Assembly: GCA_019421525.1 (NCBI GenBank) | Contig: JAHZFC010000026.1 | Span: 1-18,414 of the forward strand | Direction of reading: 5' to 3' | DNA: 18,414 bases | From: Clostridiales bacterium | GTDB lineage: Bacteria > Bacillota > Clostridia > Oscillospirales > Oscillospiraceae | Part shown: one piece after another, positions 1-9,476 of the stretch | Position numbering within the stretch: the stretch's first letter is position 1 | Layout of the letters: every line of letters starts with the position of its first letter | Notes under the pieces: model-generated | Databases searched by the model: none | What the model saw: only the letters and a program-made list of their open reading frames with translations | What the model was told of the DNA's origin: nothing | Translations under genes and position numbers: made by a program

Positions 1-320
1 CCGGCGATCCTTTGGTGACTTTCTGATCGCTTAGAAAGTCACCCGCCGGAGGCCCGGTTGGGCCTCATTGGATGGGCAAGGGCCCTGCCCTTGCTGTGAC
101 TGTCAAAAGAAATGGGGGCGGAAAGAGCAGCTCTCAAAGGCACAGCCTTTGAATTTTGCCTTCTTTTCGCTCGTGCGAAAAGTAGGTCGCCGCAAGGCGA
201 AACCTTGCAGACCGTTTCTTTTGGCAAGACAAAAGAAATGGAATCGGGGAAAGTCGTTCCCAAGGGCGACATCCCTTGGCTTTTGGTTTGTTTTGACAAG
301 ACAAAAGAAACAGGGCCGGG
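1..320. repeat. Hairpin-dense intergenic array
   Basis: No credible gene lies here; the stretch is a near-continuous series of short inverted repeats. Visible stems (arms/loop): GGTGACTTTCT at 14-24 with 33-43; GAGGCCC at 49-55 with 60-66; GCAAGGGC at 76-83 with 87-94; CAAAGGC at 135-141 with 145-151; CTTTTCGC at 163-170 with 175-182; GCAAGG at 192-197 with 203-208; TTTCTTTTG at 215-223 with 230-238; CCAAGGG at 260-266 with 273-279; and TTTGTTTTG at 287-295 with 302-310 (one mismatch). The motif CAAAAGAAA recurs at 230-238 and 302-310, and a close form (CAAAAGAAAT) occurs near 105. The composition (A/T-rich arms alternating with G/C-rich arms) differs from the surrounding genes. It is probably a lineage-specific palindromic repeat cluster; function unknown. 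Confidence 0.7.
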
Positions 321-340
321 AAAACCACTCCCTCCCATGA

Positions 341-369
341 TTGATTTGCGGCGAAAAACTTGGTACAAT
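341..369 (+). promoter_or_regulatory. Predicted sigma-A promoter of the rlmD-like gene
   Basis: TTGATT at 341-346, a 17-base spacer and TACAAT at 364-369 give a good vegetative promoter. Transcription would start near 376, about 28 bases upstream of the ATG. It lies just after the hairpin array, so the array is probably not part of this mRNA. Confidence 0.6.
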
Positions 370-403
370 ACCCCTAGCAAACAAGGAAAAGGACGGTGCC
401 GCC

Positions 404-1780
404 ATGAGGCCCACACTGAAAGAAGACCAGATCTGCCGCGCTGTGATCGAGGGGTACGCCAGCGACGGCTCCGGAGTGGCCCGGATCGAGGGCATGGCGG
501 TGTTCGTCCGGGGGGCCATCCGGGACGAGGTGGCGGAGATCTGCATCGAGCATGTGGGCCACAACGCCGCCTGGGGCCGGGCGGAGAGATACATCGAGCG
601 ATCCCCAGCCCGGCGGGAGCCGGACTGCCCCTATTACGGCACCTGCGGCGGCTGCCAGTTCCGGCACATGAACTACGCCGAGGAGCTGGAGGCCAAGCGC
701 ATCCGGGTGGAGGACGCCCTGCGCCGCATCGGCGGGGTGGATCTGCCCGTCTGCCTCATGTGGGACGCGGCGGATCAGACCCGCTACCGCAACAAGGTGC
801 AGTTCCCTGTGGCGGAAGGCGCCATCGGCTACTACCGGGGAGGCACCCACCAGGTGGTGGACATCGCCGACTGCCTGCTCCAGCCGGAGGTGGATACCGC
901 CTGCCGGGCGGCGGTGAAGGAATGGATGGATCGGTACCAGGTCCCCGCCTATGAGGAAAAGACCGGGCAGGGGCTGGTGCGCCACCTGTACCTGCGCACC
1001 AACCGGGCCGGGCAGGTGCTGTGCTGCCTGGTGATCAACGGCCACCAGGTGCTCCACGCCGACGAGCTGACGACAGCCCTTCGGAAAGCCGCGCCGGGCC
1101 TTGTGGGGGTGGTGCTGTCCGTCAACACGAGAAAGACCAATGTGATCTTAGGCACGGGATACCACACCCTCTGGGGACGGGACTGGCTGGAGGAGGAGCT
1201 GTGCGGGCACACCTTCCGGCTGTCGGTGCCCTCCTTTTTCCAGATCCACCGGGCCCAGACCGAGGTGCTCTATGGCCGGGCGCTGGAATTTGCCGCCCTT
1301 ACGGGGGCGGAGACGGTGGTGGATCTGTACTGCGGCATCGGCACCATCAGCCTCACCCTGGCGGAGCGTGCCGGACAGGTGATCGGGGTGGAGGTGGTGC
1401 CCCAGGCGGTGGCGGATGCCCGGGAGAACGCGGTGCGCAACGGCCTGGCGGGCAAGACCCGCTTCGAGTGCGGCGACGCCGCCGATCTGGCCGCCCAGCT
1501 GGAGAAAGAGGGGGTGCGCCCCGACGTGGTGGTGGTGGACCCGCCCCGGAAGGGGCTGGCCGCCGGCGTGGTGGACACCGTCGCCCGGATGGGGCCGGAC
1601 CGGGTGGTGTATGTCTCCTGTGACCCGGCCACTCTGGCCAGGGACGTGAAGCGGTTCGGCGAGCGAGGGTATGAGGCGGTCCGGGCGGAGGCGGTGGACC
1701 TCTTCCCAAGGACGGCCCATGTGGAGACGGTCTGCCTGCTGGTGCGGGGCGGAACGGTTGAACATCCCAACGGGATATGA
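404..1780 (+). CDS. rlmD: 23S rRNA (uracil-5-)-methyltransferase, RlmD/TrmA family
   Basis: A 458-residue SAM-dependent enzyme that methylates C5 of a uridine in RNA, in the cytoplasm. An N-terminal TRAM-like domain (about 1-60) is followed by the 4Fe-4S cysteines C75, C81, C84 (C-x5-C-x2-C) and C157. The Rossmann methyltransferase domain shows SFFQ at 277-280, the SAM loop DLYCGIGT from 307, DPPRKG at 379-384, catalytic Cys406 in SCDPATLARD and the general base Glu441 in HVETV. All key residues are present and the length is normal. The ATG at 404 is chosen because AAAAGGA precedes it by about ten bases; an in-frame extension to 341 would overlap the promoter. The family is certain. Which uridine is modified (U1939, U747, or U54 of tRNA as in some Gram-positive paralogues) cannot be told from sequence, so the symbol is by family resemblance. 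Confidence 0.93.
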   Translation: MRPTLKEDQICRAVIEGYASDGSGVARIEGMAVFVRGAIRDEVAEICIEHVGHNAAWGRAERYIERSPARREPDCPYYGTCGGCQFRHMNYAEELEAKRIRVEDALRRIGGVDLPVCLMWDAADQTRYRNKVQFPVAEGAIGYYRGGTHQVVDIADCLLQPEVDTACRAAVKEWMDRYQVPAYEEKTGQGLVRHLYLRTNRAGQVLCCLVINGHQVLHADELTTALRKAAPGLVGVVLSVNTRKTNVILGTGYHTLWGRDWLEEELCGHTFRLSVPSFFQIHRAQTEVLYGRALEFAALTGAETVVDLYCGIGTISLTLAERAGQVIGVEVVPQAVADARENAVRNGLAGKTRFECGDAADLAAQLEKEGVRPDVVVVDPPRKGLAAGVVDTVARMGPDRVVYVSCDPATLARDVKRFGERGYEAVRAEAVDLFPRTAHVETVCLLVRGGTVEHPNGI

Positions 1781-1786
1781 TATCAT
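1758..1786 (+). promoter_or_regulatory. Predicted promoter inside the 3' end of the methyltransferase gene
   Basis: TTGAAC at 1758-1763, a 17-base spacer and TATCAT at 1781-1786 precede the lipoprotein gene. Two GC-rich hairpins follow in the leader: CCGTCCC 1797-1803 with 1807-1813, and GCCGGGCC 1821-1828 with 1830-1837. Neither has a T-run, so they are not intrinsic terminators. Confidence 0.45.
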
Positions 1787-1858
1787 AGTGAAGGTGCCGT
1801 CCCCAGGGGACGGACAGTGCGCCGGGCCGGGCCCGGCAGCTCTTGGGAGGTACACAAG

Positions 1859-2467
1859 ATGGACAAGAGAAAGACGGCTGCGGTCCTGGCACTGGCCCTG
1901 TCCTTCCTCATGACGATGCTGACGGCCTGCGGGCCGGAGCGGCAGGAGCCTGAGCCTAGTCCGTCGGCTGCGGACAGCGGCCCGGTGGACAGCCCCGCGC
2001 CCCAGGACAGCGGCTGTGTGGGATCGGAGCCGGGGACGGAGGATACCCTAGTGGTGGACGGCCAGAGCTGGGAGGCCACCCGCTATGAGAGCGAGCTGGG
2101 CTACACCCTGGATTACCCGCCGGAGCTGGTCACCCTGAACAGCTGGGCCGGGGGGGAGACATACCAGGTCACCCAGGCAGAGGGCACCTATCTGGCAGTG
2201 AGCCTGTACGCCGGAGCCAACATAGACCAGGCGGTGGACCGGCTGCAGTTCGACTACGCCATCGAGGAGGAGCCCACCGGGGCCATGTTCGGCTCGGCTG
2301 GCTATGCCGGAGTCCGGATGAGTTTGCAGACCGACATCCTCAGCCAGGAGTATATCCTGTTCCAGGATGGGGAGGATATCTTCCTGATCGAGCTGGCCAT
2401 CTTTGCCGGGAACGAGGGGCAGGAGGGACTGCTCCAGGCTATGCTGGATACATTCACGATCTTGTGA
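1859..2467 (+). CDS. Putative secreted lipoprotein of unknown function
   Basis: A 202-residue protein with a textbook lipoprotein signal: basic start (MDKRK), hydrophobic core and lipobox LTAC with acylated Cys24. A Pro/Ser/Asp-rich linker (about 25-60) leads to a compact domain (about 65-202) with WEATRYESELGYTLDYPPE near 71-89. That segment resembles the beta-rich start of extracytoplasmic domains that follow the phrase 'Y.s..lgytl.YP' in Clostridia lipoproteins. The ATG at 1859 follows TGGGAGG (1844-1850) at good spacing. The protein is anchored on the outer face of the membrane. No catalytic motif is visible, and I do not recognise a named family beyond that resemblance. It lies between a promoter in the preceding gene and the exporter gene, and could be cotranscribed with the latter (67-base gap). 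Confidence 0.85.
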   Translation: MDKRKTAAVLALALSFLMTMLTACGPERQEPEPSPSAADSGPVDSPAPQDSGCVGSEPGTEDTLVVDGQSWEATRYESELGYTLDYPPELVTLNSWAGGETYQVTQAEGTYLAVSLYAGANIDQAVDRLQFDYAIEEEPTGAMFGSAGYAGVRMSLQTDILSQEYILFQDGEDIFLIELAIFAGNEGQEGLLQAMLDTFTIL

Positions 2468-2534
2468 GCAGCGCCGGGACCAGGATGGCAGGATCAGGCG
2501 TTTGGGGCGGGGCGCCCGCCGGAAAGGAGCCGCT

Positions 2535-3788
2535 ATGGACTATGACCAGCTGTTGGAAGGCTGCGGCGAGGTCGGCGCCCGGATGCTGGGCGGCGGGGCT
2601 GAGATCTATCGGGTGGAGGACACTGTCCGCCGGATGCTGGCCGCTTACGGGGTGCGGGGGGACGTGTTCGCCATCCCCAACTGCCTGATCGTCAGCATCA
2701 CCGATGAGACGGGGCGCAGCCACACCCGGATGCGCCGCATCCAGGCCACCAAGGTGTCCACCGACATCGAGGTGGTGGAGCGGTTCAACGCCCTGAGCCG
2801 GGCCATCTGCGCCCAGCCGCCCCCGCCGGAGCGGCTGCCCGCCCTGGCCTCTGAGACGGCGGACGGGTGCAGGCGGTACCACCTGTCCATGGTCCTGCTG
2901 GGCTATTTCTTGGGCGCGTTCTTTTTCACCGGCCTGTTCCAGGGCGGGGCGCTGGAGGCATCAGCAGCCGGCGTGGCCGGCGTGGTGGCCGGCCTGTGCG
3001 TGCTGGGCCTGTCCCGGCTGGGGGTCAACTTCTTTTTCAAGACCATCGCCGCCGCCGCGGTGCTGGGGGCGGTGGTCTACGGCCTGCGGGCCCTGGGCCT
3101 GCCCCTGGACACCGATACCACGGTCATCAGCGCCCTGATGGTGCTGGTGCCCGGCCTGGTGTTCACCAACTTCATGTGCGACCTGCTCACCGGGGACATG
3201 GTGTCCGGCCTGTCCACCTTTGTCCGGGCGGTGCTCACCGCCACTGCCATCGCCATCGGCACCGGTGTGGCTCTGGGGCTGTTCCAGGCCCTGGGGCTTA
3301 CCGCCGAGGGGGTGGGGGCCAAGGGGGACTATGGTGGGCTGGTCCAGTGCCTGGCGGCATTTTTGGCCTGTTCCGGGTTCTGCGTGATGTACAACGTCCA
3401 CGGCTGGGGCGTGGTGCTGTGCTGCCTGGGCGGGGCGCTGGGCTGGGCGGTCTACCTGGCGGCGGGGATGGCCACCGGAAGCATCTACCTGCGCTATCTG
3501 GCGGCGGGCATCGCCATCGCCGCCTACGCCGAGATCATGGCCAGGGTCCGGAAATATCCCATCACCGCCTACCTGGTGGTGTCCTTCTTCCCGCTGGTGC
3601 CCGGCTCATCCATCTACTATGCCATGTACTATGCCATCCAGGGCCAGCGGCAGATGTTTTTGGAGTCGGGCATCCAGGCCCTGGGCCTGGCCAGCTGCCT
3701 GGCTATTGGCACCCTTTTTGTATCGACTACTGTGCGCACCTATGTCACATGGCGCAGAGAGAGGAGAATGAAACATGGCCCGGTATGA
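2535..3788 (+). CDS. Fused ThrE-type threonine/serine exporter family protein
   Basis: A 417-residue integral membrane protein that looks like a fusion of the two halves of the ThrE family. It has a soluble N-terminal DUF1212 domain (about 1-115, with GAEIYRVEDTVRRML at 21-35 and the IPNCLIVSI strand at 47-55) followed by about ten membrane segments. The first block (about 117-255) contains PGLVFTNFMCDLLTGD at 206-221; the second (DUF3815-like, about 268-400) contains FPLVPGSSIYYAMY at 352-365. Corynebacterium ThrE exports threonine and serine, but the substrate here is inference, because members of this family differ (YjjP/YjjB export succinate). The ATG at 2535 has AAAGGAG five bases upstream. 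The 3' end overlaps the next gene by 14 bases, so the two are probably translationally coupled. Confidence 0.88.
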   Translation: MDYDQLLEGCGEVGARMLGGGAEIYRVEDTVRRMLAAYGVRGDVFAIPNCLIVSITDETGRSHTRMRRIQATKVSTDIEVVERFNALSRAICAQPPPPERLPALASETADGCRRYHLSMVLLGYFLGAFFFTGLFQGGALEASAAGVAGVVAGLCVLGLSRLGVNFFFKTIAAAAVLGAVVYGLRALGLPLDTDTTVISALMVLVPGLVFTNFMCDLLTGDMVSGLSTFVRAVLTATAIAIGTGVALGLFQALGLTAEGVGAKGDYGGLVQCLAAFLACSGFCVMYNVHGWGVVLCCLGGALGWAVYLAAGMATGSIYLRYLAAGIAIAAYAEIMARVRKYPITAYLVVSFFPLVPGSSIYYAMYYAIQGQRQMFLESGIQALGLASCLAIGTLFVSTTVRTYVTWRRERRMKHGPV

Positions 3789-4476
3789 TGTGGTCTTGCT
3801 GGACGCGGACCGGACGCTGCTGGATTTCGAGCGGTCTGAGCGGGCGGCGCTGCGCCGTGCACTGGCCAAGTGGGGGCTGCCCCAGGACGACCAGGTGTGC
3901 GACACCTATTCCAAGATCAACGACGCCCTGTGGGCGTCCTTCGCCCGGGGGGAGATCGACCAGGACTTCCTGGTGGTGGAGCGCTTCGCCGCCCTGCTGC
4001 GGCTGTACGGCGCTCCGGACAGCCCGGAGCCGGCCCGGCTCAACCGGGACTACGCGGAGTTTTTGGGCCAGGAGGCCTTTCTGCTGCCTGGGGCGGACGG
4101 GTTCTGCCGGACGCTGGGGGAGATGGGGCTGACACTGGCCATCGCCACCAACGGCCTGCCCGGCCCCCAGCGGGGCCGGTATGTGCGCACAGGGCTCAAC
4201 AAGCTGGTGCCCAACCTGTTCATCTCCATGGAGGTGGGGGCGCAGAAGCCCCAGCGGGAGTTCTTTGACCGGGTGCTGGAGGCCCTGGGCGTGTCCGACC
4301 GGAGCCGGACCGTGATGGTGGGGGACGGCCTGGGCACCGATATCCTGGGAGCTGACCGGGCGGGGATCGACTCCATCTGGTATGACCCCGGCGGAGCCGG
4401 GCTGACCGGATCTGTCATCCCCACCTGGCGTGCGGGCAGCTATGAGGAGATCCTGGAGATCATTCGGGGCGGCTGA
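3775..4476 (+). CDS. HAD-family hydrolase, YjjG-type pyrimidine nucleotidase
   Basis: A 233-residue cytoplasmic phosphatase of the haloacid dehalogenase superfamily. Motif I is DADRTLLDF (nucleophile Asp10, acid Asp12), motif II is the Thr in ATNG (124-127), motif III is Lys158 in GAQKPQREFF, and motif IV is GDGLGTD (183-189) with acidic Asp184 and Asp189. The DADxTLxxF signature and length match YjjG, a 5'-nucleotidase for non-canonical pyrimidine nucleotides and dUMP/dTMP; a more general house-cleaning phosphatase is possible. Motif I has Arg where Glu or Asn is more usual. The ATG at 3775 sits inside the exporter gene with GAGAGGAG just upstream. No function linking it to the exporter is evident. 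Confidence 0.9.
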   Translation: MARYDVVLLDADRTLLDFERSERAALRRALAKWGLPQDDQVCDTYSKINDALWASFARGEIDQDFLVVERFAALLRLYGAPDSPEPARLNRDYAEFLGQEAFLLPGADGFCRTLGEMGLTLAIATNGLPGPQRGRYVRTGLNKLVPNLFISMEVGAQKPQREFFDRVLEALGVSDRSRTVMVGDGLGTDILGADRAGIDSIWYDPGGAGLTGSVIPTWRAGSYEEILEIIRGG

Positions 4477-4520
4477 TTGGATCGTTACTCTTTTGATACC
4501 AAAAATTCACCGTTATGTAA

Positions 4521-4570
4521 CGACAGGGACAGACGGATATGGTAAGATAAACTCCCTGTCGAAGTTCGAC
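4521..4570 (+). promoter_or_regulatory. Leader with hairpin, palindrome and weak promoter upstream of the SGNH gene
   Basis: CGACAGGGA at 4521-4529 pairs with TCCCTGTCG at 4553-4561, enclosing a candidate -10 (TAAGAT, 4543-4548) that lies 17 bases after ACGACA (4520-4525). A 13-base palindrome, GTCGAAGTTCGAC, sits at 4558-4570. The arrangement could be a repressor operator over a weak promoter, or an mRNA leader hairpin. The 124-base gap after the HAD gene is AT-richer than its surroundings. Confidence 0.35.
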
Positions 4571-4600
4571 AAATATCCCGAAGAGAAAAGAGTAAGAGCC

Positions 4601-5503
4601 ATGAAGAAGATCACACTATTGTCCCTGTTGATGGCCTTGTGCCTGACAACGCTGGCCGCCTGCTCTGCCGGCGGCCCGGAGCAGACGCCTCCCCAGTCTG
4701 AGCCGCCCGCCAGTTCCGCTCCGACGGAGCCATCCTCTGAGCCGGAGCAGCCCTCTGACGCAGTGGAGAGCGTCCCTGTGTCAGAGACGGTCGCCCCGTC
4801 AGAGCCCCAGTCCAGCCAGGGGCAGGGCAGTACCTATACCTTCGGTCAGCCTGTTCCAGAGAACAGCACTGATGTGGAGGAGGAGTGGTTCGAGGACGCG
4901 GTGTTTTTGGGGGATTCCCGGACAGAGGGCCTTCAGCTGTACAGCGGCCTGCACGCCGGGGACTTTTTCTGGCACAAGGGCATGACCGTGTTCCGGGTGG
5001 ACGACGAGGACTACCGCCAGATCGAGGTGGACGGCCAGAGCATGACCATGATGGAGGCCCTCGCCCGCAAGCAGTACGCCAAGGTATACATCATGATCGG
5101 CATCAACGAGCTGGGCTATCCCGCCAGCTCCTATGAGAAGGGCCTGAAGGCCATGGTGGACCAGGTGAAGGAGATCCAGCCCAATTCGGTCATCTATCTC
5201 CAGACCCTGCCCCCGGTCAACGAGGGAAAGGCTGCCAGCAGCGGCCTGGGCAGCTACATCAATAACACCAATGTCAACACCTTCAACGAGATCATCGTGG
5301 AGACGGCCAAGGAAAAGCAGGTGGCCCTGCTGGACGTGGCCTCGGTGTTCCGCAGTGAGCAGGGGGACCTGCCGGCGGATATGGCCTCCGACGGGGTCCA
5401 CTTCAAACGGGACGGGTACCAGCTGTGGTACGCCTATCTCAGGTGCCATGTGCTGACGGCGGAGGAGTACGCCAATGCCCAGCCCCCGGCAGAGGAGGCC
5501 TGA
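4601..5503 (+). CDS. SGNH/GDSL-type hydrolase lipoprotein
   Basis: A 300-residue surface lipoprotein. The signal peptide ends in LAAC (Cys21). A long Pro/Ser/Glu-rich linker (about 25-90) carries the SGNH domain away from the membrane. The domain shows the nucleophile block FLGDSRTEG (Ser106), the oxyanion block GINELG (Asn169) and the catalytic pair D264-x-x-H267 in SDGVHF. All three elements of an SGNH esterase/acetyl-transfer fold are present, with Glu in place of the usual Asp of GxND. Likely substrates are ester or acetyl groups on wall polymers or exopolysaccharide; this is inference. The ATG at 4601 follows GAAGAGAAAAGAG, a usable ribosome site. The next gene, 42 bases on, also encodes a lipoprotein. 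Such SGNH proteins commonly neighbour MBOAT and DUF4358 genes in Clostridia, but no MBOAT gene is visible here. Confidence 0.9.
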   Translation: MKKITLLSLLMALCLTTLAACSAGGPEQTPPQSEPPASSAPTEPSSEPEQPSDAVESVPVSETVAPSEPQSSQGQGSTYTFGQPVPENSTDVEEEWFEDAVFLGDSRTEGLQLYSGLHAGDFFWHKGMTVFRVDDEDYRQIEVDGQSMTMMEALARKQYAKVYIMIGINELGYPASSYEKGLKAMVDQVKEIQPNSVIYLQTLPPVNEGKAASSGLGSYINNTNVNTFNEIIVETAKEKQVALLDVASVFRSEQGDLPADMASDGVHFKRDGYQLWYAYLRCHVLTAEEYANAQPPAEEA

Positions 5504-5545
5504 GAGCCTGCGGCTGCCCACATCACACAGAAGGAGTGTATCAAG

Positions 5546-6008
5546 ATGAGACATCGGCTGATCTGGCCGGCGCTGGCGCTGGCCGTCCTGCTGGCCGCCT
5601 GCTCCGCAAGCGGCAGAGCCTATACCACCGCAGACGCCCAGGCCCTGATCGACGCGGGGGCCTTTGACGGGGAGATGGAGCAGGTGGACGAGTATACCGT
5701 GGCCCTGCTCTACGGTATCGAGGAGGAGTCCATCACTGACTGCGCCAGCTATATGGCCATCAATTCCTCGGTGAGCGCCGACGAGGTGACGGTGCTGGTG
5801 CTCAGTGACGAGGAGGCGGCCAAGGCCGCGGAGGAGGCCTGCCGGAAGCGGGTGGAGAGCCAGATCGAGAGCTACCAGACCTATGGCCCCCGACCAGGTG
5901 CCCCGGCTGGAGGACGCGGTGATCTCCCGGCAGGGGAACACCGTGCTGCTGGCGGTGGGCAGTCCGGACCGGCTGCCCCAGGCGCTGGAGGATCTGGGGC
6001 TGGCCTGA
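5546..6008 (+). CDS. DUF4358-type lipoprotein, frameshifted at 5885-5891
   Basis: A small lipoprotein (MRHRLIWPAL..., lipobox LAAC, Cys19) with AAGGAG nine bases before the ATG. Residues 25-113 fit DUF4358: a short N-terminal helix, VDEYTVALLYGIEEESITDC, and a charged helix EEAAKAAEEACRKRVESQIESYQ. After TYGP (112-115) the literal frame turns into Gly/Ala/Pro-rich sequence, passes through the downstream terminator and stops only at 6109. The +1 frame instead continues the domain (DQVPRLEDAVISRQGN..., then LLAVGSPDRLPQALEDLGLA) and stops at 6008, just before the terminator. One base too many at GG-CCCCC (5885-5891) explains this, giving a 153-residue protein when removed. It may be a true lesion, a slippery tract or an assembly error. 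The function of DUF4358 is unknown. Confidence 0.8.
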
Positions 6009-6026
6009 CAAGCTGGATCGAACATA

Positions 6027-6060
6027 AAACGCCCGGGCAGAGAAATGCCCGGGCGTTTCT
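6027..6060. terminator. Bidirectional intrinsic terminator between the DUF4358 gene and ftsH
   Basis: A perfect 13-base stem, AAACGCCCGGGCA (6027-6039) with 6046-6058, and loop GAGAAA. It is followed by TTTCTTTAT on the plus strand and GTTTTATGTT on the minus strand, so it can stop both converging transcripts. Confidence 0.9.
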
Positions 6061-6070
6061 TTATGCAGGA

Positions 6071-6096
6071 CCGGCCCCGCCTGACGGCGGGGCCGG
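6071..6096. terminator. Second GC-rich hairpin downstream of ftsH
   Basis: CCGGCCCCGCC (6071-6081) pairs perfectly with 6086-6096 around loop TGAC. It lies 27 bases after the ftsH stop. There is no T-run directly after it on either strand, so it may stabilise the mRNA 3' end or assist the adjoining terminator rather than act alone. Confidence 0.45.
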
Positions 6097-6122
6097 AAGG
6101 GGAGCGTGAACGTTTTGTCAGA

Positions 6123-8279
<2,157 letters not shown>

Positions 8280-8348
8280 AGGCGCGCCCTCCTTCAGAAC
8301 TTGGAAAACGTCCCCGAAGGGACGGCAGTATCCCACTATTTTAGAGTG

Positions 8349-8377
8349 AGTATAACACAAGCGGGGCGGAAAAACAA
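8349..8377 (-). promoter_or_regulatory. Predicted ftsH promoter
   Basis: On the minus strand TTGTTT (8377-8372), a 17-base spacer and TATACT (8354-8349) form a good vegetative promoter. The leader of about 60 bases contains a small hairpin, CGTCCC with GGGACG around 8310-8325, ahead of the ribosome site. Confidence 0.65.
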
Positions 8378-8468
8378 GAAATCTTCATGGCCAGGGTGTG
8401 AATTTTCTATGACTTGGCAGCGTTCCGGCGGAGGCGGCCTAAAGGGGGATGGGCCGCGCCGGAGGGGG

Positions 8469-8492
8469 ATGCGGGACCATCCCGCATTTTTT
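8469..8492 (+). terminator. Orphan terminator-like hairpin upstream of rlmB
   Basis: ATGCGGGA (8469-8476) pairs with 8480-8487 around loop CCA and is followed by six T, then CC and four T on the plus strand. It has intrinsic-terminator form but no plus-strand gene lies upstream; the neighbour is ftsH on the other strand. It immediately precedes the rlmB promoter. It may insulate rlmB from antisense transcription or end a short RNA from 8380-8490. Confidence 0.6.
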
Positions 8493-8496
8493 CCTT

Positions 8497-8526
8497 TTGC
8501 TATGCCGCGATCTGTGGTATGATAAT
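8497..8526 (+). promoter_or_regulatory. Predicted rlmB promoter
   Basis: TTGCTA at 8497-8502, an 18-base spacer and GATAAT at 8521-8526 (5 of 6 to consensus). Transcription would start near 8533, about 80 bases before the ATG. The rest of the 332-base intergenic region (8280-8611) holds the ftsH promoter and leader, the orphan terminator and a GC-rich inverted repeat around 8433-8456. No small gene is seen. Confidence 0.6.
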
Positions 8527-8611
8527 ATCTGTCATATCGGCCGCAGGGTGGCCGCCGCCGAAAAAATATGGACATCTGTGATCTGAAGTATACGATAAAG
8601 GGGCGTTTCCT

Positions 8612-9376
8612 ATGCGCGACGAGAGAAAAAATATAGAGGCGGAGGCCGACGGCCTCATCGAGGGGAGAAACGCGGTGATCGAGGCCCTCCGGGCGGGCAC
8701 CGCCATCGACAAGATCTACCTGGCCAGGGGGGAGACGGACGCCACCCTGGGCCACATCGCCTCCACGGCCCGGGACAAGGGGGTGGTGGTGGTGGAGTGC
8801 GACCGGCGCAAGCTGGACGGCATGAGCCGCACCAAGAGCCACCAGGGAGTGATCGCCGTGTCCGCGGTCCGGGAATACGCCAGCGTGGATGACATCCTGG
8901 CCGCCGCCCGGGACAAGGGGGAGCCCCCCCTCATCGTGGTGTGCGACGAGCTCAGCGACCCCCACAACCTGGGGGCGGTCATCCGCACCGCCGAGTGCGC
9001 CGGGGCCCACGGGGTGGTCATCCCCAAGCGGCGCAGCGCCGGGCTGACCGCCATCGTGGCCAAGACCTCCGCCGGGGCGGTGAGCTACTTGCCTGTGGCC
9101 CGGGTGCCCAACCTCACCGCCCTGCTCAAGGAGCTGAAAAAGGAGGGGCTGTGGGTATTTGGCACTGCCGCCGACGGGGATACCACCCTGTATGAGGCGG
9201 ACCTGAAGGGGCCCGCCGTCATCGTCATCGGCAGCGAGGGGGACGGCATGAGCCGCCTGGTCCGGGAGCAGTGCGACTTTTTGGTGTCCATCCCCATGCG
9301 GGGAAAACTCAACTCCCTCAACGCCTCTGCAGCCGCTGCGGTGGTGCTGTACGAGGCGGTGCGGCAGAGGAGCTGA
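8612..9376 (+). CDS. rlmB: 23S rRNA (guanosine-2'-O-)-methyltransferase RlmB / TrmH family
   Basis: A 254-residue SPOUT (SpoU) methyltransferase that adds a 2'-O-methyl group from SAM to a guanosine of 23S rRNA. An N-terminal substrate-binding domain (about 14-90, with GRNAVIEAL at 18-26 and SHQGVIAV at 76-83) precedes the knotted catalytic domain. SpoU motif 1 is DPHNLGAVIRTAE (116-128, Asn119 and Arg125), motif 2 is GSEGDGMS (207-214), and motif 3 is IPMRGKLNSLNASAAA (227-242). The length and all three motifs are normal. The ATG at 8612 has a modest AAAGGGG about ten bases upstream. It is the first gene of a probable run with aroK, but the 100-base gap leaves cotranscription uncertain. Confidence 0.93.
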   Translation: MRDERKNIEAEADGLIEGRNAVIEALRAGTAIDKIYLARGETDATLGHIASTARDKGVVVVECDRRKLDGMSRTKSHQGVIAVSAVREYASVDDILAAARDKGEPPLIVVCDELSDPHNLGAVIRTAECAGAHGVVIPKRRSAGLTAIVAKTSAGAVSYLPVARVPNLTALLKELKKEGLWVFGTAADGDTTLYEADLKGPAVIVIGSEGDGMSRLVREQCDFLVSIPMRGKLNSLNASAAAAVVLYEAVRQRS

Positions 9377-9476
9377 GCCCGGTGGCAAAGCGTGACAGCG
9401 CCCCGGCCCGGGGTAGCGCCATCCCATCAAAGGCCTGCGCCTGGAAAACACCCCTTACGAAAGGCAGGGACGGACC

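Noticed and set aside
1..320. CRISPR array
   Set aside because: The repeated arms are short, imperfect and unevenly spaced, with no regular repeat-spacer pattern and no cas gene.
3775..3788. Overlap of the exporter and HAD genes as a sign of a broken gene
   Set aside because: Both proteins are full length with all motifs; a 14-base overlap is normal coupling.
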